Shown: one piece after another, positions 17,574 to 26,021 of the stretch
Numbering within the stretch: position 1 is the first letter of the stretch
Layout: every line of letters begins with the position of its first letter
Position numbers and translations under genes: made by a program
The notes under the pieces: generated by a model
Databases searched by the model: none
What the model saw: only the letters and a program-made list of their open reading frames with translations
Told to the model about the DNA's origin: nothing
From: Brevundimonas vitisensis
GTDB lineage: Bacteria > Pseudomonadota > Alphaproteobacteria > Caulobacterales > Caulobacteraceae
Assembly (NCBI RefSeq): GCF_016656965.1
Contig: NZ_CP067977.1
Location: 2,318,501-2,382,500, forward strand
Reading direction: 5' to 3'
Length of the DNA: 64,000 nt

Positions 17574-17771
17574 CTAGCTCAGACTGGCCTGGATCACGCT
17601 GGGACCGGCAGTACCGCGTTCCCTTATGGCCTCTCCGACGCCGATCACCAGCGAGGCCGTCAGGACGGCGGAGACCAGAGCAATACCGGCCAACCGAAGG
17701 CCGTGTATCAAGTCGCGATGATCTGGACCCACTGCCGCTCCCCCGAGATTCGACAGAAGGACAGTCACCAC
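17574..17771 (-). CDS. Possible small single-span membrane protein
   Basis: A 65-residue frame with a GTG start and no obvious ribosome binding site. It holds one convincing hydrophobic segment (about residues 26-47, rich in Leu, Val, Ala) followed by an Arg/Glu turn. No family is recognised. It could be a true small membrane protein or a chance frame in GC-rich DNA. Confidence 0.25.
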   Translation of the reverse strand: MVTVLLSNLGGAAVGPDHRDLIHGLRLAGIALVSAVLTASLVIGVGEAIRERGTAGPSVIQASLS

Positions 17772-17802
17772 GAGATGAGCGGCATCGCAAGTCGCTGTTC
17801 AC

Positions 17803-17834
17803 TAAAAAACGGGCGGCACCGAAATGCCGCCCGT
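17803..17834 (-). terminator. Intrinsic terminator of the OmpA-type lipoprotein gene
   Basis: A perfect 10-bp stem (17809-17818 with 17825-17834) followed on the minus strand by a run of T (17803-17808). Well placed 24 bases past the stop. Confidence 0.9.
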
Positions 17835-17857
17835 CATTCATTCAGGCTTGTAGGCGC

Positions 17858-18532
17858 TTAGCCGCGGAACGGACGGATGGTGATCTCCACCCGGCGGTTC
17901 TGGGCCTTGCCCGAGGCCGTGGCGTTGGACGCGACCGGCTCGGCCTCGCCGCGCCCTTCGACGTACAGACGGTCGGCCAGAACATTGCGCTGTACCAGAT
18001 AGGACGCAACCGAGGACGCCCGACGCCGCGACAGGTCCAGGTTGTAGGCGTCCGCGCCGTCGGAATCGGCGTGGCCGATGATGTCGATGGTCGACTGATC
18101 GTACTGGTTCAGGACCGCGGCCACATCGTCGAGCACGGCGTAGAAGCCGCCTTCGATGTTGGACTGGTTGCTGGCGAAGGTCACATCCGACGGCATGCGA
18201 AGCACCAGGACGTCGCCCTGACGCGCCACGCCAACGCCGGTGCCGGACAGTTCGGCTTCCAGGGCGCGCTGCTGGCGATCCATGTAGTTGCCCACCGCAC
18301 CACCGGCCAGGGCTCCGATGCCAGCCCCGATCAGGGCGTTCTTGCGGCCTTCTTCGCTGTTGGAGGTGTTGGTCAGATAACCGAGGATCGCCCCGCCCAC
18401 GGCGCCGGCGATCACACCGGTGCCGGTGTTGTTGCGACGCGGGGTCGAGCTGTAGGGGTCGGTCGTGGTGCAGGCGGCCGTGGCCAGCAGGGTGATGACG
18501 CCGGCACTGGCGACGAAAATCTTGGCGCGCAT
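17858..18532 (-). CDS. OmpA-family lipoprotein with glycine-zipper segment (YiaD-like)
   Basis: 224 residues. The signal peptide ends in a plausible lipobox before the cysteine in ATAACTTT (about residue 21). Two Gly-rich zipper helices follow (about 40-85, with GAVGGAILGYL and GAGIGALAGGAVGNYM). The OmpA-like peptidoglycan-binding domain occupies about 110-220, with IIGHADSDGADAYN and SRRRASSV. It probably sits in the outer membrane and binds peptidoglycan. It is preceded by a GGAAC-N16-CGTT promoter, which points to general stress control, and has its own terminator. Confidence 0.92.
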   Translation of the reverse strand: MRAKIFVASAGVITLLATAACTTTDPYSSTPRRNNTGTGVIAGAVGGAILGYLTNTSNSEEGRKNALIGAGIGALAGGAVGNYMDRQQRALEAELSGTGVGVARQGDVLVLRMPSDVTFASNQSNIEGGFYAVLDDVAAVLNQYDQSTIDIIGHADSDGADAYNLDLSRRRASSVASYLVQRNVLADRLYVEGRGEAEPVASNATASGKAQNRRVEITIRPFRG

Positions 18533-18568
18533 GGATATATCCTTCTGATCCGAATGGGTCGGCGCGAA

Positions 18569-18593
18569 AACGCCAGTCTACGGTGAAGGTTCC
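18569..18593 (-). promoter_or_regulatory. EcfG/SigT-type promoter of the OmpA lipoprotein gene
   Basis: On the minus strand GGAAC (18593-18589), 16 bases, then CGTT (18572-18569). This is an exact match to the published alphaproteobacterial general-stress consensus, GGAAC-N16/17-CGTT. The predicted start of transcription leaves a leader of about 30 bases before the ATG at 18532. Confidence 0.75.
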
Positions 18594-18682
18594 TAGCTGT
18601 ATCTGAGATGAACGACGCGGGTTTGCCAAGATCGGGGCCCACAACGTAAAAGCCGACCCTGATCAAGCCAAAGGCCAAGTCC

Positions 18683-19654
18683 GTGAATCCTGTCCCGTCA
18701 TCCGTTCCTGCTTCTTCAGGTCGCGCCATCGAGCCGGTTTCGATGCGGCTGTATGACGAGGATTTTCAGGGCTTCAGCGACGCCCTCGGGTCGTCATTCC
18801 GGCGCTACGGCTTTGCGGTGGTCGCCGATCATGGGCTGGATGAAGCCGTCATCGAGGCTGCCATCGACGATGCCAAGGCCTTCTTCGCCCTGCCCGAGGC
18901 CGTCAAGCGGGCCTATCATGTGCCGGGGATCGGTGGGGCACGTGGCCTGACGCCCTTCGGGATCGAGGCGGCCAAGGATGCCGCGGCCGTCGATCTGAAG
19001 GAGTTCTGGCACGTCGGGCGCGAACTCCCGGCTGGCCATCCCTACCGCCAGTATATGCGCGACAATGTGTGGCCCACCGAGATCGAGGGCTTCCGCACCC
19101 ACCTCTACGGCATGTTCCAGGCGATGGATGACCTAGGGCGCAAGCTGCTGCGGGCCATCGCGCGGGCATTGGGGCTGTCCGACGACTGGTTCGAGGACAA
19201 GGTCGATATGGGCAACAGCGTCCTGCGGATGCTGCACTATCCGCCGGTTCCGGCTGATGCCCCCGGTGTCCGGGCCGGCGCGCATGAGGACATCAATGTC
19301 ATCACCCTTCTGCTCGGCGCGGAGGAGGCGGGGCTGCAGCTGAAGGATGCCGATGGGCGCTGGCTGGATATCGCTCCGCCGCCGGGCGCATTGGTGGTCA
19401 ATATCGGCGACATGCTGCAGCGGCTGACCAATCATGTCCTGCCGTCGACGACGCACCGCGTGGTCAATCCGGCGCCGGAACGGCGCGGTTTCGCGCGCTA
19501 TTCGACGCCCTTCTTCCTGCACTTCAATCCGGATTTCGAGATCGCGACCCTGCCGTCGACGATCACGCCCGACCGGCCGGACCGCTATGCCGGGCAGTCG
19601 ATCACGGCGGAGGAGTTCCTGTTGCAGCGGCTGCGGGAAATCCGCCTGCTCTAG
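18683..19654 (+). CDS. 2-oxoglutarate/Fe(II) oxygenase, isopenicillin-N-synthase-like
   Basis: 323 residues. An N-terminal DIOX_N domain (about 15-130) precedes a double-stranded beta-helix domain with the iron-binding HED (HxD) near residue 198, the distal His in TTHRVVNP near 258, and the co-substrate RYS motif near 272. Such enzymes hydroxylate or oxidise small molecules; bacterial homologues near housekeeping genes have mostly unknown substrates. Start chosen at 18683. It converges on the VWA protein with four bases between stops. Confidence 0.9.
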   Translation: MNPVPSSVPASSGRAIEPVSMRLYDEDFQGFSDALGSSFRRYGFAVVADHGLDEAVIEAAIDDAKAFFALPEAVKRAYHVPGIGGARGLTPFGIEAAKDAAAVDLKEFWHVGRELPAGHPYRQYMRDNVWPTEIEGFRTHLYGMFQAMDDLGRKLLRAIARALGLSDDWFEDKVDMGNSVLRMLHYPPVPADAPGVRAGAHEDINVITLLLGAEEAGLQLKDADGRWLDIAPPPGALVVNIGDMLQRLTNHVLPSTTHRVVNPAPERRGFARYSTPFFLHFNPDFEIATLPSTITPDRPDRYAGQSITAEEFLLQRLREIRLL

Positions 19655-19658
19655 ACGC

Positions 19659-21494
19659 CTACTTCGAGATCCGCAGCCGGGTGATGTCGCGGCCGATGGC
19701 CTGGAAGGCGGCGGACAGGTCGGTGCCGCTGTTGGGCATATAGACGTGATTGGCCGAGGTCGCGCACTCGTTGACGATCGCCCGCGCGCGCGGGTCGTCG
19801 ACCACCTGGAACCCGACCGTATAGACGATGACGCCTGATCCCTTCATGGAGGCGCACAGGGCCAGGGTCTGGTCGAAGGGGTGGCCGTTCGGCGCATTGC
19901 AGTTGATCTGCACCTCGCGCGAGCCGGAGCCATTGGTCGAGTCCTGGGCGATGACGCCGTTGCAATAGCCGCTGTTGTATTCGCCGTCCGTCATGATGAC
20001 GACAGCCTTTAGGACCTCAAGCGGGTTGTAGGGACCGGCCGCATTGGACGGCCACAGGGACGCGAAGTTCGGGGAGACCGTGTACCAGCCCCAGCCCACC
20101 CCGATGTGACCGGCTGTGGAGCCCGATGCGGTCAGGCCATTGATACGGCTCTTGATCGTGGTGCGGTTGCTGCTGAGCGGCAGGATGGTGTTGGGCAGGC
20201 ACGGGTTGCTGGACGACGGATAGTTGCGGCCCAGTCGCGCCGAGCCCGGAGAAGCGTCGGTATAGGCATTGGTGCCGTGCCGCTCGGTCACGCAGGTGCT
20301 GATCTGCTGGGTCACCAGGGTGCCGTAGGGGTTGAAGAAGGCGTAGTAGGTGCAGCCGGCCTGGGCGCACCACGACCGGCCGCCGCTGGAGTAGTTGTCC
20401 CAGTTGGCCCCGTTCACGCCGATCGAATAGGTATTGGTCGTGACGTCACTGACCCGATAGGTCCGGTCGTTGATCTGGGTCATGCCGCTGACATTGGTGA
20501 TGCGGACATATTGGTTGTTGGACAGGCCGTGGCTGTTGGCTGTGACCACTACCGAGCAGTCGTCGACCTGACATTTCCGGATCGTGCCGCCCGAGCTGTA
20601 GTTGTTCCAGTTGGAGCTCGAGACGCCGGACAGGGTGAATGTGTTTGTCGCTCGGTTCGAGACCACATAGGCGCGGTTATTGACCTGGGTCATGCCGCTG
20701 ACGCCGTTGATCCAGACGACGTCACCGTTCTGGAAGCCGTGGTTGTTGGAGGTGATACGGGCGGGGTTGTTGCGGGTAATGTTGCTGATCGACTTCGACG
20801 AGCCCGTCGACCAGGAGGCTCCGGTGATATTGGCCGAGCCGATGATGGAGCCGCGGGCGTTGGTGGCATAGGAGTCGACGTTGACGGCCATCGAATAGGG
20901 CACCACCGACACCTTGGAATAATAGGGTGACTGCTGGTCCTGAACCACGATGTCGACCAGGTCTGAGGCGGCGGCGCGCAGATCGATGATCTTCTGGCCC
21001 TGCATCGAGCCGGTGGTGTCGAGCACCAGAGCGACCTCGACGTTCTTGGACGACCGGTTGACCTCCGAATGGGCCCCGACCGGGATATACTCGTCCATGA
21101 ACTGCCCGTAGGGCGGCAGGAAGATGTGGGCGACCAGGGTCTTCACATCGACTTTGGCGTCGGCGATGACGACGTCGTTTTCATCCAGACTGAAGCGGGT
21201 GTCGCCGGTGCGCAGCGTGATCTGGGGGTAGGCCTTCAGGTTCGCTTCGAGCGAGGCCATGCCGACCCGGTTGATGTCGACGTCCTCGGTATAGGATGAT
21301 CGGGCCGCAGCCAGGGTGGCGGCGTCCAGGGCGTCCTGAAGATTGACGCGCACGGTTGAGGCCCGGTGGATGTCCACGCCGCCCACCGTCATCAGGATTA
21401 ATACGGGCAGGCTCAGGGCAAACATCATGGCGATGTTGCCGCGAGTGTCGCGCGCAAAGCGCCGCGCCGCATGGGTCCAGGTCAACAGGCTCAT
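19659..21494 (-). CDS. TadG-like pilus-assembly/VWA protein with two inserted tandem repeats
   Basis: 611 residues from the ATG at 21494 (MSLLTWTH). Residues about 10-45 are a TadE/TadG-type N-terminus (DTRGNIAMMFALSLPVL, one membrane helix). A von Willebrand A domain starts near 150 with the MIDAS motif DTTGSMQG and ends near the C-terminus (VIMTDGEYNSG, YTVGFQV). Two ~70-residue tandem repeats (about 233-372, each ending in NNYSSGG or DNYSSGG) are inserted inside the VWA fold. Their HGFxNGDxVxIxxVSGMTQxN pattern resembles domains often labelled FCCH-like in phage tail proteins. No other tad genes are nearby. Confidence 0.88.
   Translation of the reverse strand: MSLLTWTHAARRFARDTRGNIAMMFALSLPVLILMTVGGVDIHRASTVRVNLQDALDAATLAAARSSYTEDVDINRVGMASLEANLKAYPQITLRTGDTRFSLDENDVVIADAKVDVKTLVAHIFLPPYGQFMDEYIPVGAHSEVNRSSKNVEVALVLDTTGSMQGQKIIDLRAAASDLVDIVVQDQQSPYYSKVSVVPYSMAVNVDSYATNARGSIIGSANITGASWSTGSSKSISNITRNNPARITSNNHGFQNGDVVWINGVSGMTQVNNRAYVVSNRATNTFTLSGVSSSNWNNYSSGGTIRKCQVDDCSVVVTANSHGLSNNQYVRITNVSGMTQINDRTYRVSDVTTNTYSIGVNGANWDNYSSGGRSWCAQAGCTYYAFFNPYGTLVTQQISTCVTERHGTNAYTDASPGSARLGRNYPSSSNPCLPNTILPLSSNRTTIKSRINGLTASGSTAGHIGVGWGWYTVSPNFASLWPSNAAGPYNPLEVLKAVVIMTDGEYNSGYCNGVIAQDSTNGSGSREVQINCNAPNGHPFDQTLALCASMKGSGVIVYTVGFQVVDDPRARAIVNECATSANHVYMPNSGTDLSAAFQAIGRDITRLRISK
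20380..20800 (-). repeat. Two tandem ~70-codon repeats inside the VWA domain
   Basis: Two copies share HG(F/L), SGMTQ(V/I)N(N/D)R, and W(N/D)NYSSGG. They interrupt the von Willebrand A fold between its second and third core strands. Confidence 0.8.
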
Positions 21495-21599
21495 ACCGAT
21501 CCGCTCATCCCGACGCCGGGCGCAACTGTGCCGACATCTCATGCCGGCATGATGGCGTGGGCCGGTTAAGGGATCGGCCAAGACGCAGGGTTAACGGAA

Positions 21600-21632
21600 C
21601 CTCGCCCCCCTCCGCATGGGCGGGGGGCGAGG
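21600..21632 (-). terminator. Hairpin downstream of the M2 peptidase gene
   Basis: An 11-bp perfect GC stem (21600-21610 with 21622-21632), eight bases past the stop, without a strong U-tract. Confidence 0.6.
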
Positions 21633-21639
21633 TAGCGCG

Positions 21640-23523
21640 TCACCAGCCGCAGGCCTTGCCGCGGTTCTGTTCGGTCAGCCAGGTGTTCAGCGGCGCGAAG
21701 TAGTCGGCGACGGCCGAGGCGTCATTGCCGTTCTCACCGGTGAAGGCGGCCATGGCTTCGGGCCAGGGGCGGGACTGGCCCATCTCCATCATGGCATTGA
21801 AGCGCTGGCCGACCTCGGTGTTGCCGTAGATCGAGCAGCGGTGCAGCGGCCCGGTCCAGCCGGCCTGTTTGCAGGCCGCGCGATGGAACTGGAACTGATA
21901 GATGTGGGCCAGGAAGTAGCGGGTGTAGGGCGTGTTTCCGGGGATATGATACTTGGCCCCCGGATCGAAGGCGTCGGCCGGACGCGGTCCGGGCGGGGTC
22001 AGGCCCTGGTATTTCAGCATATTGGCCGTCCAGGCCTGATTATACTCAGCCGGGCCGGTCTTGCCGCTGAACACATCCCAGCGCCAGCGATCGACCATCA
22101 CGCTGAACGGCAGGAAGGCAATCTTGTCCAGCGCCATCTTCAGCAGGAAGGGGATGTCCTCAGCATCGCCCGGCACGGTCTCCAGAAGCCCGATCTGGTT
22201 CAGATAGGTCGGGGTCAGGGCCGACAGGCCGATGAAGTCGCCGATCGCCTCGTGGAAGCCGTCGTTCGCCCCGTTCTTGAACAGGAAGGGCTGGTCCTTG
22301 TAGGCGCGCTGATAGACGTTGTGGCCCAGCTCGTGATGGACGGTATAGAAGTCGTCGCCATTCACCTGGGTGCACATCTTGATGCGCACATCCTCCAGAT
22401 TGTCGAGGTTCCAGGCCGAGGCGTGGCAGACGACCTCGCGGCCTTCGGGGCGGGTGATCTGGCTGCGCTCCCAGAAGGTCTCGGGCAGGGGATCCAGGCC
22501 GATCGAGGTGTAGAAGCCCTCACCGGTGCGGACCATTTTTTCGGCATCATAGCCGCCCTGGACCAACAGGTCGGTCAGGTCATAGCTGCTGTCGCCGCCC
22601 GTCTTGGGGGCCACGACGTCATAGATGTTGCCCCACTGCTGCGACCACATATTGCCCAGCAGGTCGGCGCGGATCGGTCCGGTCGCGGGCTGGACGGCGT
22701 CGCCATAACGCTCGTTCAGTCGGCTGCGCACATAGCAGTGCAGGTTCTCGTAGAAGGGCTTGACCTGTTCCCACAGGCGATCGGTCTCGGCGGCGAAGGC
22801 GTCGGGGGTCATGTCATAGCCCGAGCGCCACATGGCCCCGGTGTCGGCAAAGCCCAGCTCGCGAGCCCCTTCGTTGGCGATTTCGACCATGCGCGCATAG
22901 TCGGAGGCCATGACCGGCGAGACGGTGCGCCAGCCTTCGTACAGGGCCTTGGTCTCGGCCGGATTGCGGCTCTCGGCGATCAGGCCGACGGCGTCATCCA
23001 GGGTGATCTGGCGACCCTGATAGTCGAACTTGCCGGTGGCATAGGTGGAATCCAGCCGCGTGGTGATCTGGGCCAGTTCGTCGGCGCCGCCCGGACGGTT
23101 CGGGGCCGGCAGGGTGATGCCCTGACGCAGCAGGTTCAGCTTGCGCCGAACGTCGGCGGGCACCTGGACATCGTTGAAGCGGGCGGCCTCATTGGCCAGC
23201 TTGACCTGAAGCTCGGTGTATTGGGCGTTGGCCTTGGACTCCAGCCACATGGTGTCGTGGGTGATATAGGTGGCGCGCACCCACTGGACCCGGCCGACAT
23301 ATTCGCTGAGCGCGCTCAGATCGGCTTCGGCCTTGGCGACGAAGGCGGTGGCTCCTTCAGCCGTGGCGGCAAAGGTCTGGTCGGTGGCGACGGGCATGGC
23401 ACCCAGCTCCGACGCGGGGGGCGGCGTCTCGGCCATCGGGGTATCGTCGCGGAACAGGGCGCAGCCGGCCAGACCCAGGGTCAGGGCGCAGACAGCAGTG
23501 GCAGTCATCAGGGGGCGTTTCAT
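21640..23523 (-). CDS. M2-family peptidyl-dipeptidase (ACE-like), lipoprotein
   Basis: 627 residues with a lipoprotein signal peptide (LGLAGC, Cys about residue 21). The zinc motif HHELGHN lies near residue 390, and the third ligand Glu in GFHEAIGDF about 24 residues later, exactly as in angiotensin-converting-enzyme relatives. It removes C-terminal dipeptides from peptides, probably in the periplasm or at the outer membrane. It is not obviously in an operon; mtgA lies upstream on the same strand after about 95 bases. Confidence 0.94.
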   Translation of the reverse strand: MKRPLMTATAVCALTLGLAGCALFRDDTPMAETPPPASELGAMPVATDQTFAATAEGATAFVAKAEADLSALSEYVGRVQWVRATYITHDTMWLESKANAQYTELQVKLANEAARFNDVQVPADVRRKLNLLRQGITLPAPNRPGGADELAQITTRLDSTYATGKFDYQGRQITLDDAVGLIAESRNPAETKALYEGWRTVSPVMASDYARMVEIANEGARELGFADTGAMWRSGYDMTPDAFAAETDRLWEQVKPFYENLHCYVRSRLNERYGDAVQPATGPIRADLLGNMWSQQWGNIYDVVAPKTGGDSSYDLTDLLVQGGYDAEKMVRTGEGFYTSIGLDPLPETFWERSQITRPEGREVVCHASAWNLDNLEDVRIKMCTQVNGDDFYTVHHELGHNVYQRAYKDQPFLFKNGANDGFHEAIGDFIGLSALTPTYLNQIGLLETVPGDAEDIPFLLKMALDKIAFLPFSVMVDRWRWDVFSGKTGPAEYNQAWTANMLKYQGLTPPGPRPADAFDPGAKYHIPGNTPYTRYFLAHIYQFQFHRAACKQAGWTGPLHRCSIYGNTEVGQRFNAMMEMGQSRPWPEAMAAFTGENGNDASAVADYFAPLNTWLTEQNRGKACGW

Positions 23524-23618
23524 CAGGGTCTCCTGTACGCAGGCCGGGCGATGCGCCCCGGACCTCGTTCGTGGGCCGCACAGGATGTGACGGCGAAGCG
23601 TCCGTCAAGCGCCGCGGT

Positions 23619-24317
23619 TCAGTCCAGGACGCAGGCGGCCAGGCCGTCGTTGCGCACTGTGCCCATGGCGGCCTGGATGCGTGCCGCGCGGCGGCGGACA
23701 TAGGGGCCGGGCGAGGCGGCCTTATAGCGGCGCGGACTGGGCAGGATGGCTGCCAGCCGGGCCGCCTCGCGCGCGGTCAGCTCGTCGGCGTCCTTGCCGT
23801 ACCAGTGGCGGGCGGCGGCCTGGGCCCCATAGACGCCGGGGGCCCATTCGGCGACGTTCAAATAGACCTCCATGATCCGGCGCTTGGACCAGGTCGCCTC
23901 GATCAGGACGGTATAGCCCGCCTCCAGCCCCTTGCGGATCCAGTCGCGGCCGGGCCACAGGAAGACGTTCTTGGCGGTCTGCTGGCTGATGGTCGAACCG
24001 CCCCGGACGCGACCGCCGGAGGCATTGGTCCGCAGAGCCTTTTCGATCGCCTTCATGTCGAAGCCCGAATGGGCACAGAAGTTGGCATCCTCTGCCGCGA
24101 TGGCGGCCTCGACCAGTCGGGGGGAGATGTCGTCCAGCCCTCGCCAGCGATAGAACAGCCCGTTGCCGCTCAAGGCCCGACTGGTCATCAGCAGGGTCAG
24201 CGGCGGCGGGACCACGGCATGGATCAGGACGCCGCCGATCGGCAGCAACGCCAGGACCAGCAGTCCGATCAGGATCGGCCGGCCGCGCTTTCGGATGGTG
24301 TCGGACGCCCCCGTCAT
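23619..24317 (-). CDS. mtgA: Monofunctional biosynthetic peptidoglycan transglycosylase
   Basis: 232 residues from the ATG at 24317 (MTGASDTI); the longer frame is unsupported. One N-terminal membrane helix (about 13-35) precedes a GT51 domain with the catalytic EDANFCAHSGFD motif near 72, the GGSTISQQTAKNVFLWPGR stretch near 105 and EVYLNVAEWAPGVYG near 150. It polymerises lipid II into glycan strands without a transpeptidase domain. Confidence 0.95.
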   Translation of the reverse strand: MTGASDTIRKRGRPILIGLLVLALLPIGGVLIHAVVPPPLTLLMTSRALSGNGLFYRWRGLDDISPRLVEAAIAAEDANFCAHSGFDMKAIEKALRTNASGGRVRGGSTISQQTAKNVFLWPGRDWIRKGLEAGYTVLIEATWSKRRIMEVYLNVAEWAPGVYGAQAAARHWYGKDADELTAREAARLAAILPSPRRYKAASPGPYVRRRAARIQAAMGTVRNDGLAACVLD

Positions 24318-24354
24318 GGATGGATGATGGCCCCCTGGACCGGGCGGAGCAAGA

Positions 24355-25332
24355 TCAGACCGAGACGACCCCGGCCGCTCCATCCTCATCGGCCCAGGCG
24401 ATGCGGGTCGCATCGGGGCTGAGGGCCAGGGCGGCGATGGCCGGGCCCTTGTCCGCCTTGACGAAGTTGAGACCCTGGCCCGCCGGATCGGCCAGCCAGA
24501 CGCGGCCGTCGTTCAGACCGGCCGTCAGGACGCCGTGGTCCGGGCGGGCCGCGACCAGGGCGACCAGGCTTCCCTCGTCATAGCCGATCTCGGTCGCCTC
24601 GCGGCCCATGGGACCGTTCGCCCCGATGAAGGGCCACAGGACGGCACCCTGGGCCCCAGACGTCGCCAGCAGGGCTCCGTTGGACAGGAAGGCCATGGCG
24701 CGGATCTTGGACGGATAGCCGCCCATGCGCAGGTTTTTGCCGTCCTTCAGCCGCCAGCCGTGCAGCTGGGCATCCTGCATGATGGTGATGACGAAGGCCC
24801 CGTCCGGTGAGAAGCCGACGCCGGTGTGCGATCCAGCCCAGGCCAGCATCACGGGACGCTGCTGGGCGATGCGCGCATACCAAAGAGCGGCCCCGCCATA
24901 GGTAGAGGCCGCCAGCCGTCGCCCCTTGGGCTCGAAGGCGACGCCGGACACGGTGCGCTCATGGCTGAAGTCGCGGCGGAAGGCGGGATCGGCGGCATCC
25001 AGCACCGACACGACCTTGCCCGCCGAAAAGGCGATCAGGCCAGAGGCGGGCGAGGCATCCACGGAATCGATCCAGCGTCCGCCGACATCGGCCAGAACCA
25101 CGATCTCGTCCGAGCGGGACCAGACCAGTTTCCCGTCGTCGCCGCCGGTGACGATCCCTCGGCCGGACGGGTGCACGCATGCGCACAGCACGGCACCATC
25201 ATGAACCTGGGCCACTGCGCCGCCCTCGAACCGGACCGTGCCGTCGCCAAGGGCGAAGACCGCGCCATCGGCGTCGAACAGGGCAGCGGTGATCTGGGCA
25301 TCGAATGAAATCTGCATGGGGGCGGTCGTCAC
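24355..25332 (-). CDS. WD40-repeat protein of unknown role
   Basis: About 325 residues from a GTG at 25332 that overlaps the SDR stop as GTGA; an ATG at 25317 would shorten it by five. Seven or so beta-propeller blades are suggested by repeated patterns such as GVAFEPKGRRLA, GVGFSPDGAFVI and ALALSPDATRIAWADEDG. There is no signal peptide, so it is cytoplasmic and probably a protein-interaction scaffold. It is the last gene of the metal operon by spacing, but its function is unknown. Confidence 0.8.
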   Translation of the reverse strand: MTTAPMQISFDAQITAALFDADGAVFALGDGTVRFEGGAVAQVHDGAVLCACVHPSGRGIVTGGDDGKLVWSRSDEIVVLADVGGRWIDSVDASPASGLIAFSAGKVVSVLDAADPAFRRDFSHERTVSGVAFEPKGRRLAASTYGGAALWYARIAQQRPVMLAWAGSHTGVGFSPDGAFVITIMQDAQLHGWRLKDGKNLRMGGYPSKIRAMAFLSNGALLATSGAQGAVLWPFIGANGPMGREATEIGYDEGSLVALVAARPDHGVLTAGLNDGRVWLADPAGQGLNFVKADKGPAIAALALSPDATRIAWADEDGAAGVVSV

Positions 25333-26021
25333 CAGGCGATCTCGCGACCGGTGTAGTCGATAAAGCGATGAGCCTGTGCCCCGGCATTGGCGGCCAACTG
25401 GTCGGCGATGCCCGCCACACTGGTCGCCACGTCGATGTCGGCGCCGGAGCCGCCCATGTCGGTCCGGACCCAGCCGGGGTGGATCGACAGGACCGTGATC
25501 CCAAAGGGCCGGGCGGCCGTCAGCCACAGGGACCGGGCCAGGCTGTTCTGGGCTGCCTTGGAGGCGCGATAGACCTCCATCCCGCCGCTCTCGTTCTCGG
25601 CGATGGAGCCCATGATGCTGGACATGAAGGCCAGGGTGCCGGTCTGCTCGCGGACATGGCCGAGCAGGGCGTGTGCCAGCCGAACGGGGCCGAAGACATT
25701 GGCCTGCATCACCTGGTTCAGGGTGTCGGCATCGGCGCTGACGACGCTCTTGGGACCAGAGACCCCCGCATTGATGAAGGCGATATCGAGCGGTGCCGAC
25801 AACTGGGCGACCAGGCGCGCGATGTCGGCGTCGGAGGTCACGTCGATCTGATGAAGCGTCAGGCGCTCGGCACCAGGAAGGGCCTTCAGTCCGGCTTCAT
25901 CCTCGGGCTTGCGCACTGTGGCGATGACGTCGAAGCCGCGAGCTAGGTGTTCGGCGACGAGGCCGAGGCCCAGGCCGCGCGACGCGCCGACGATCAGAAT
26001 GGTCTGCGGAGCGGCGGTCAT
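25329..26021 (-). CDS. Short-chain dehydrogenase/reductase
   Basis: 230 residues from the ATG at 26021, which overlaps the GTPase stop (ATGA). The nucleotide site is GASRGLGLG (about residue 14), NAG lies near 85, the catalytic Ser in MSSIMGS near 132 and YRASK near 150. Classical SDR, likely NADP-linked given the Arg in the glycine motif. The substrate is unknown. It is positioned between a metallochaperone-type GTPase and the WD40 protein in one overlapping transcription unit. Confidence 0.88.
   Translation of the reverse strand: MTAAPQTILIVGASRGLGLGLVAEHLARGFDVIATVRKPEDEAGLKALPGAERLTLHQIDVTSDADIARLVAQLSAPLDIAFINAGVSGPKSVVSADADTLNQVMQANVFGPVRLAHALLGHVREQTGTLAFMSSIMGSIAENESGGMEVYRASKAAQNSLARSLWLTAARPFGITVLSIHPGWVRTDMGGSGADIDVATSVAGIADQLAANAGAQAHRFIDYTGREIAW

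Larger units (their letters stand above)
17411..17857. other. Intergenic stretch, mostly without recognisable content
   Basis: Between the OmpA-1 terminator and the lipoprotein terminator I see no known gene, RNA or mobile element. The only open frame worth noting is the small minus-strand frame at 17574-17771. Confidence 0.5.

Noticed and set aside
21561..21600. Two TTAA half-sites as a CtrA box
   Set aside because: Spacing is 21 bases, not the 7 required for CtrA.
21616..23703. Long plus-strand frame opposite the M2 peptidase
   Set aside because: Antisense to a clear enzyme gene; no similarity to anything recognisable.
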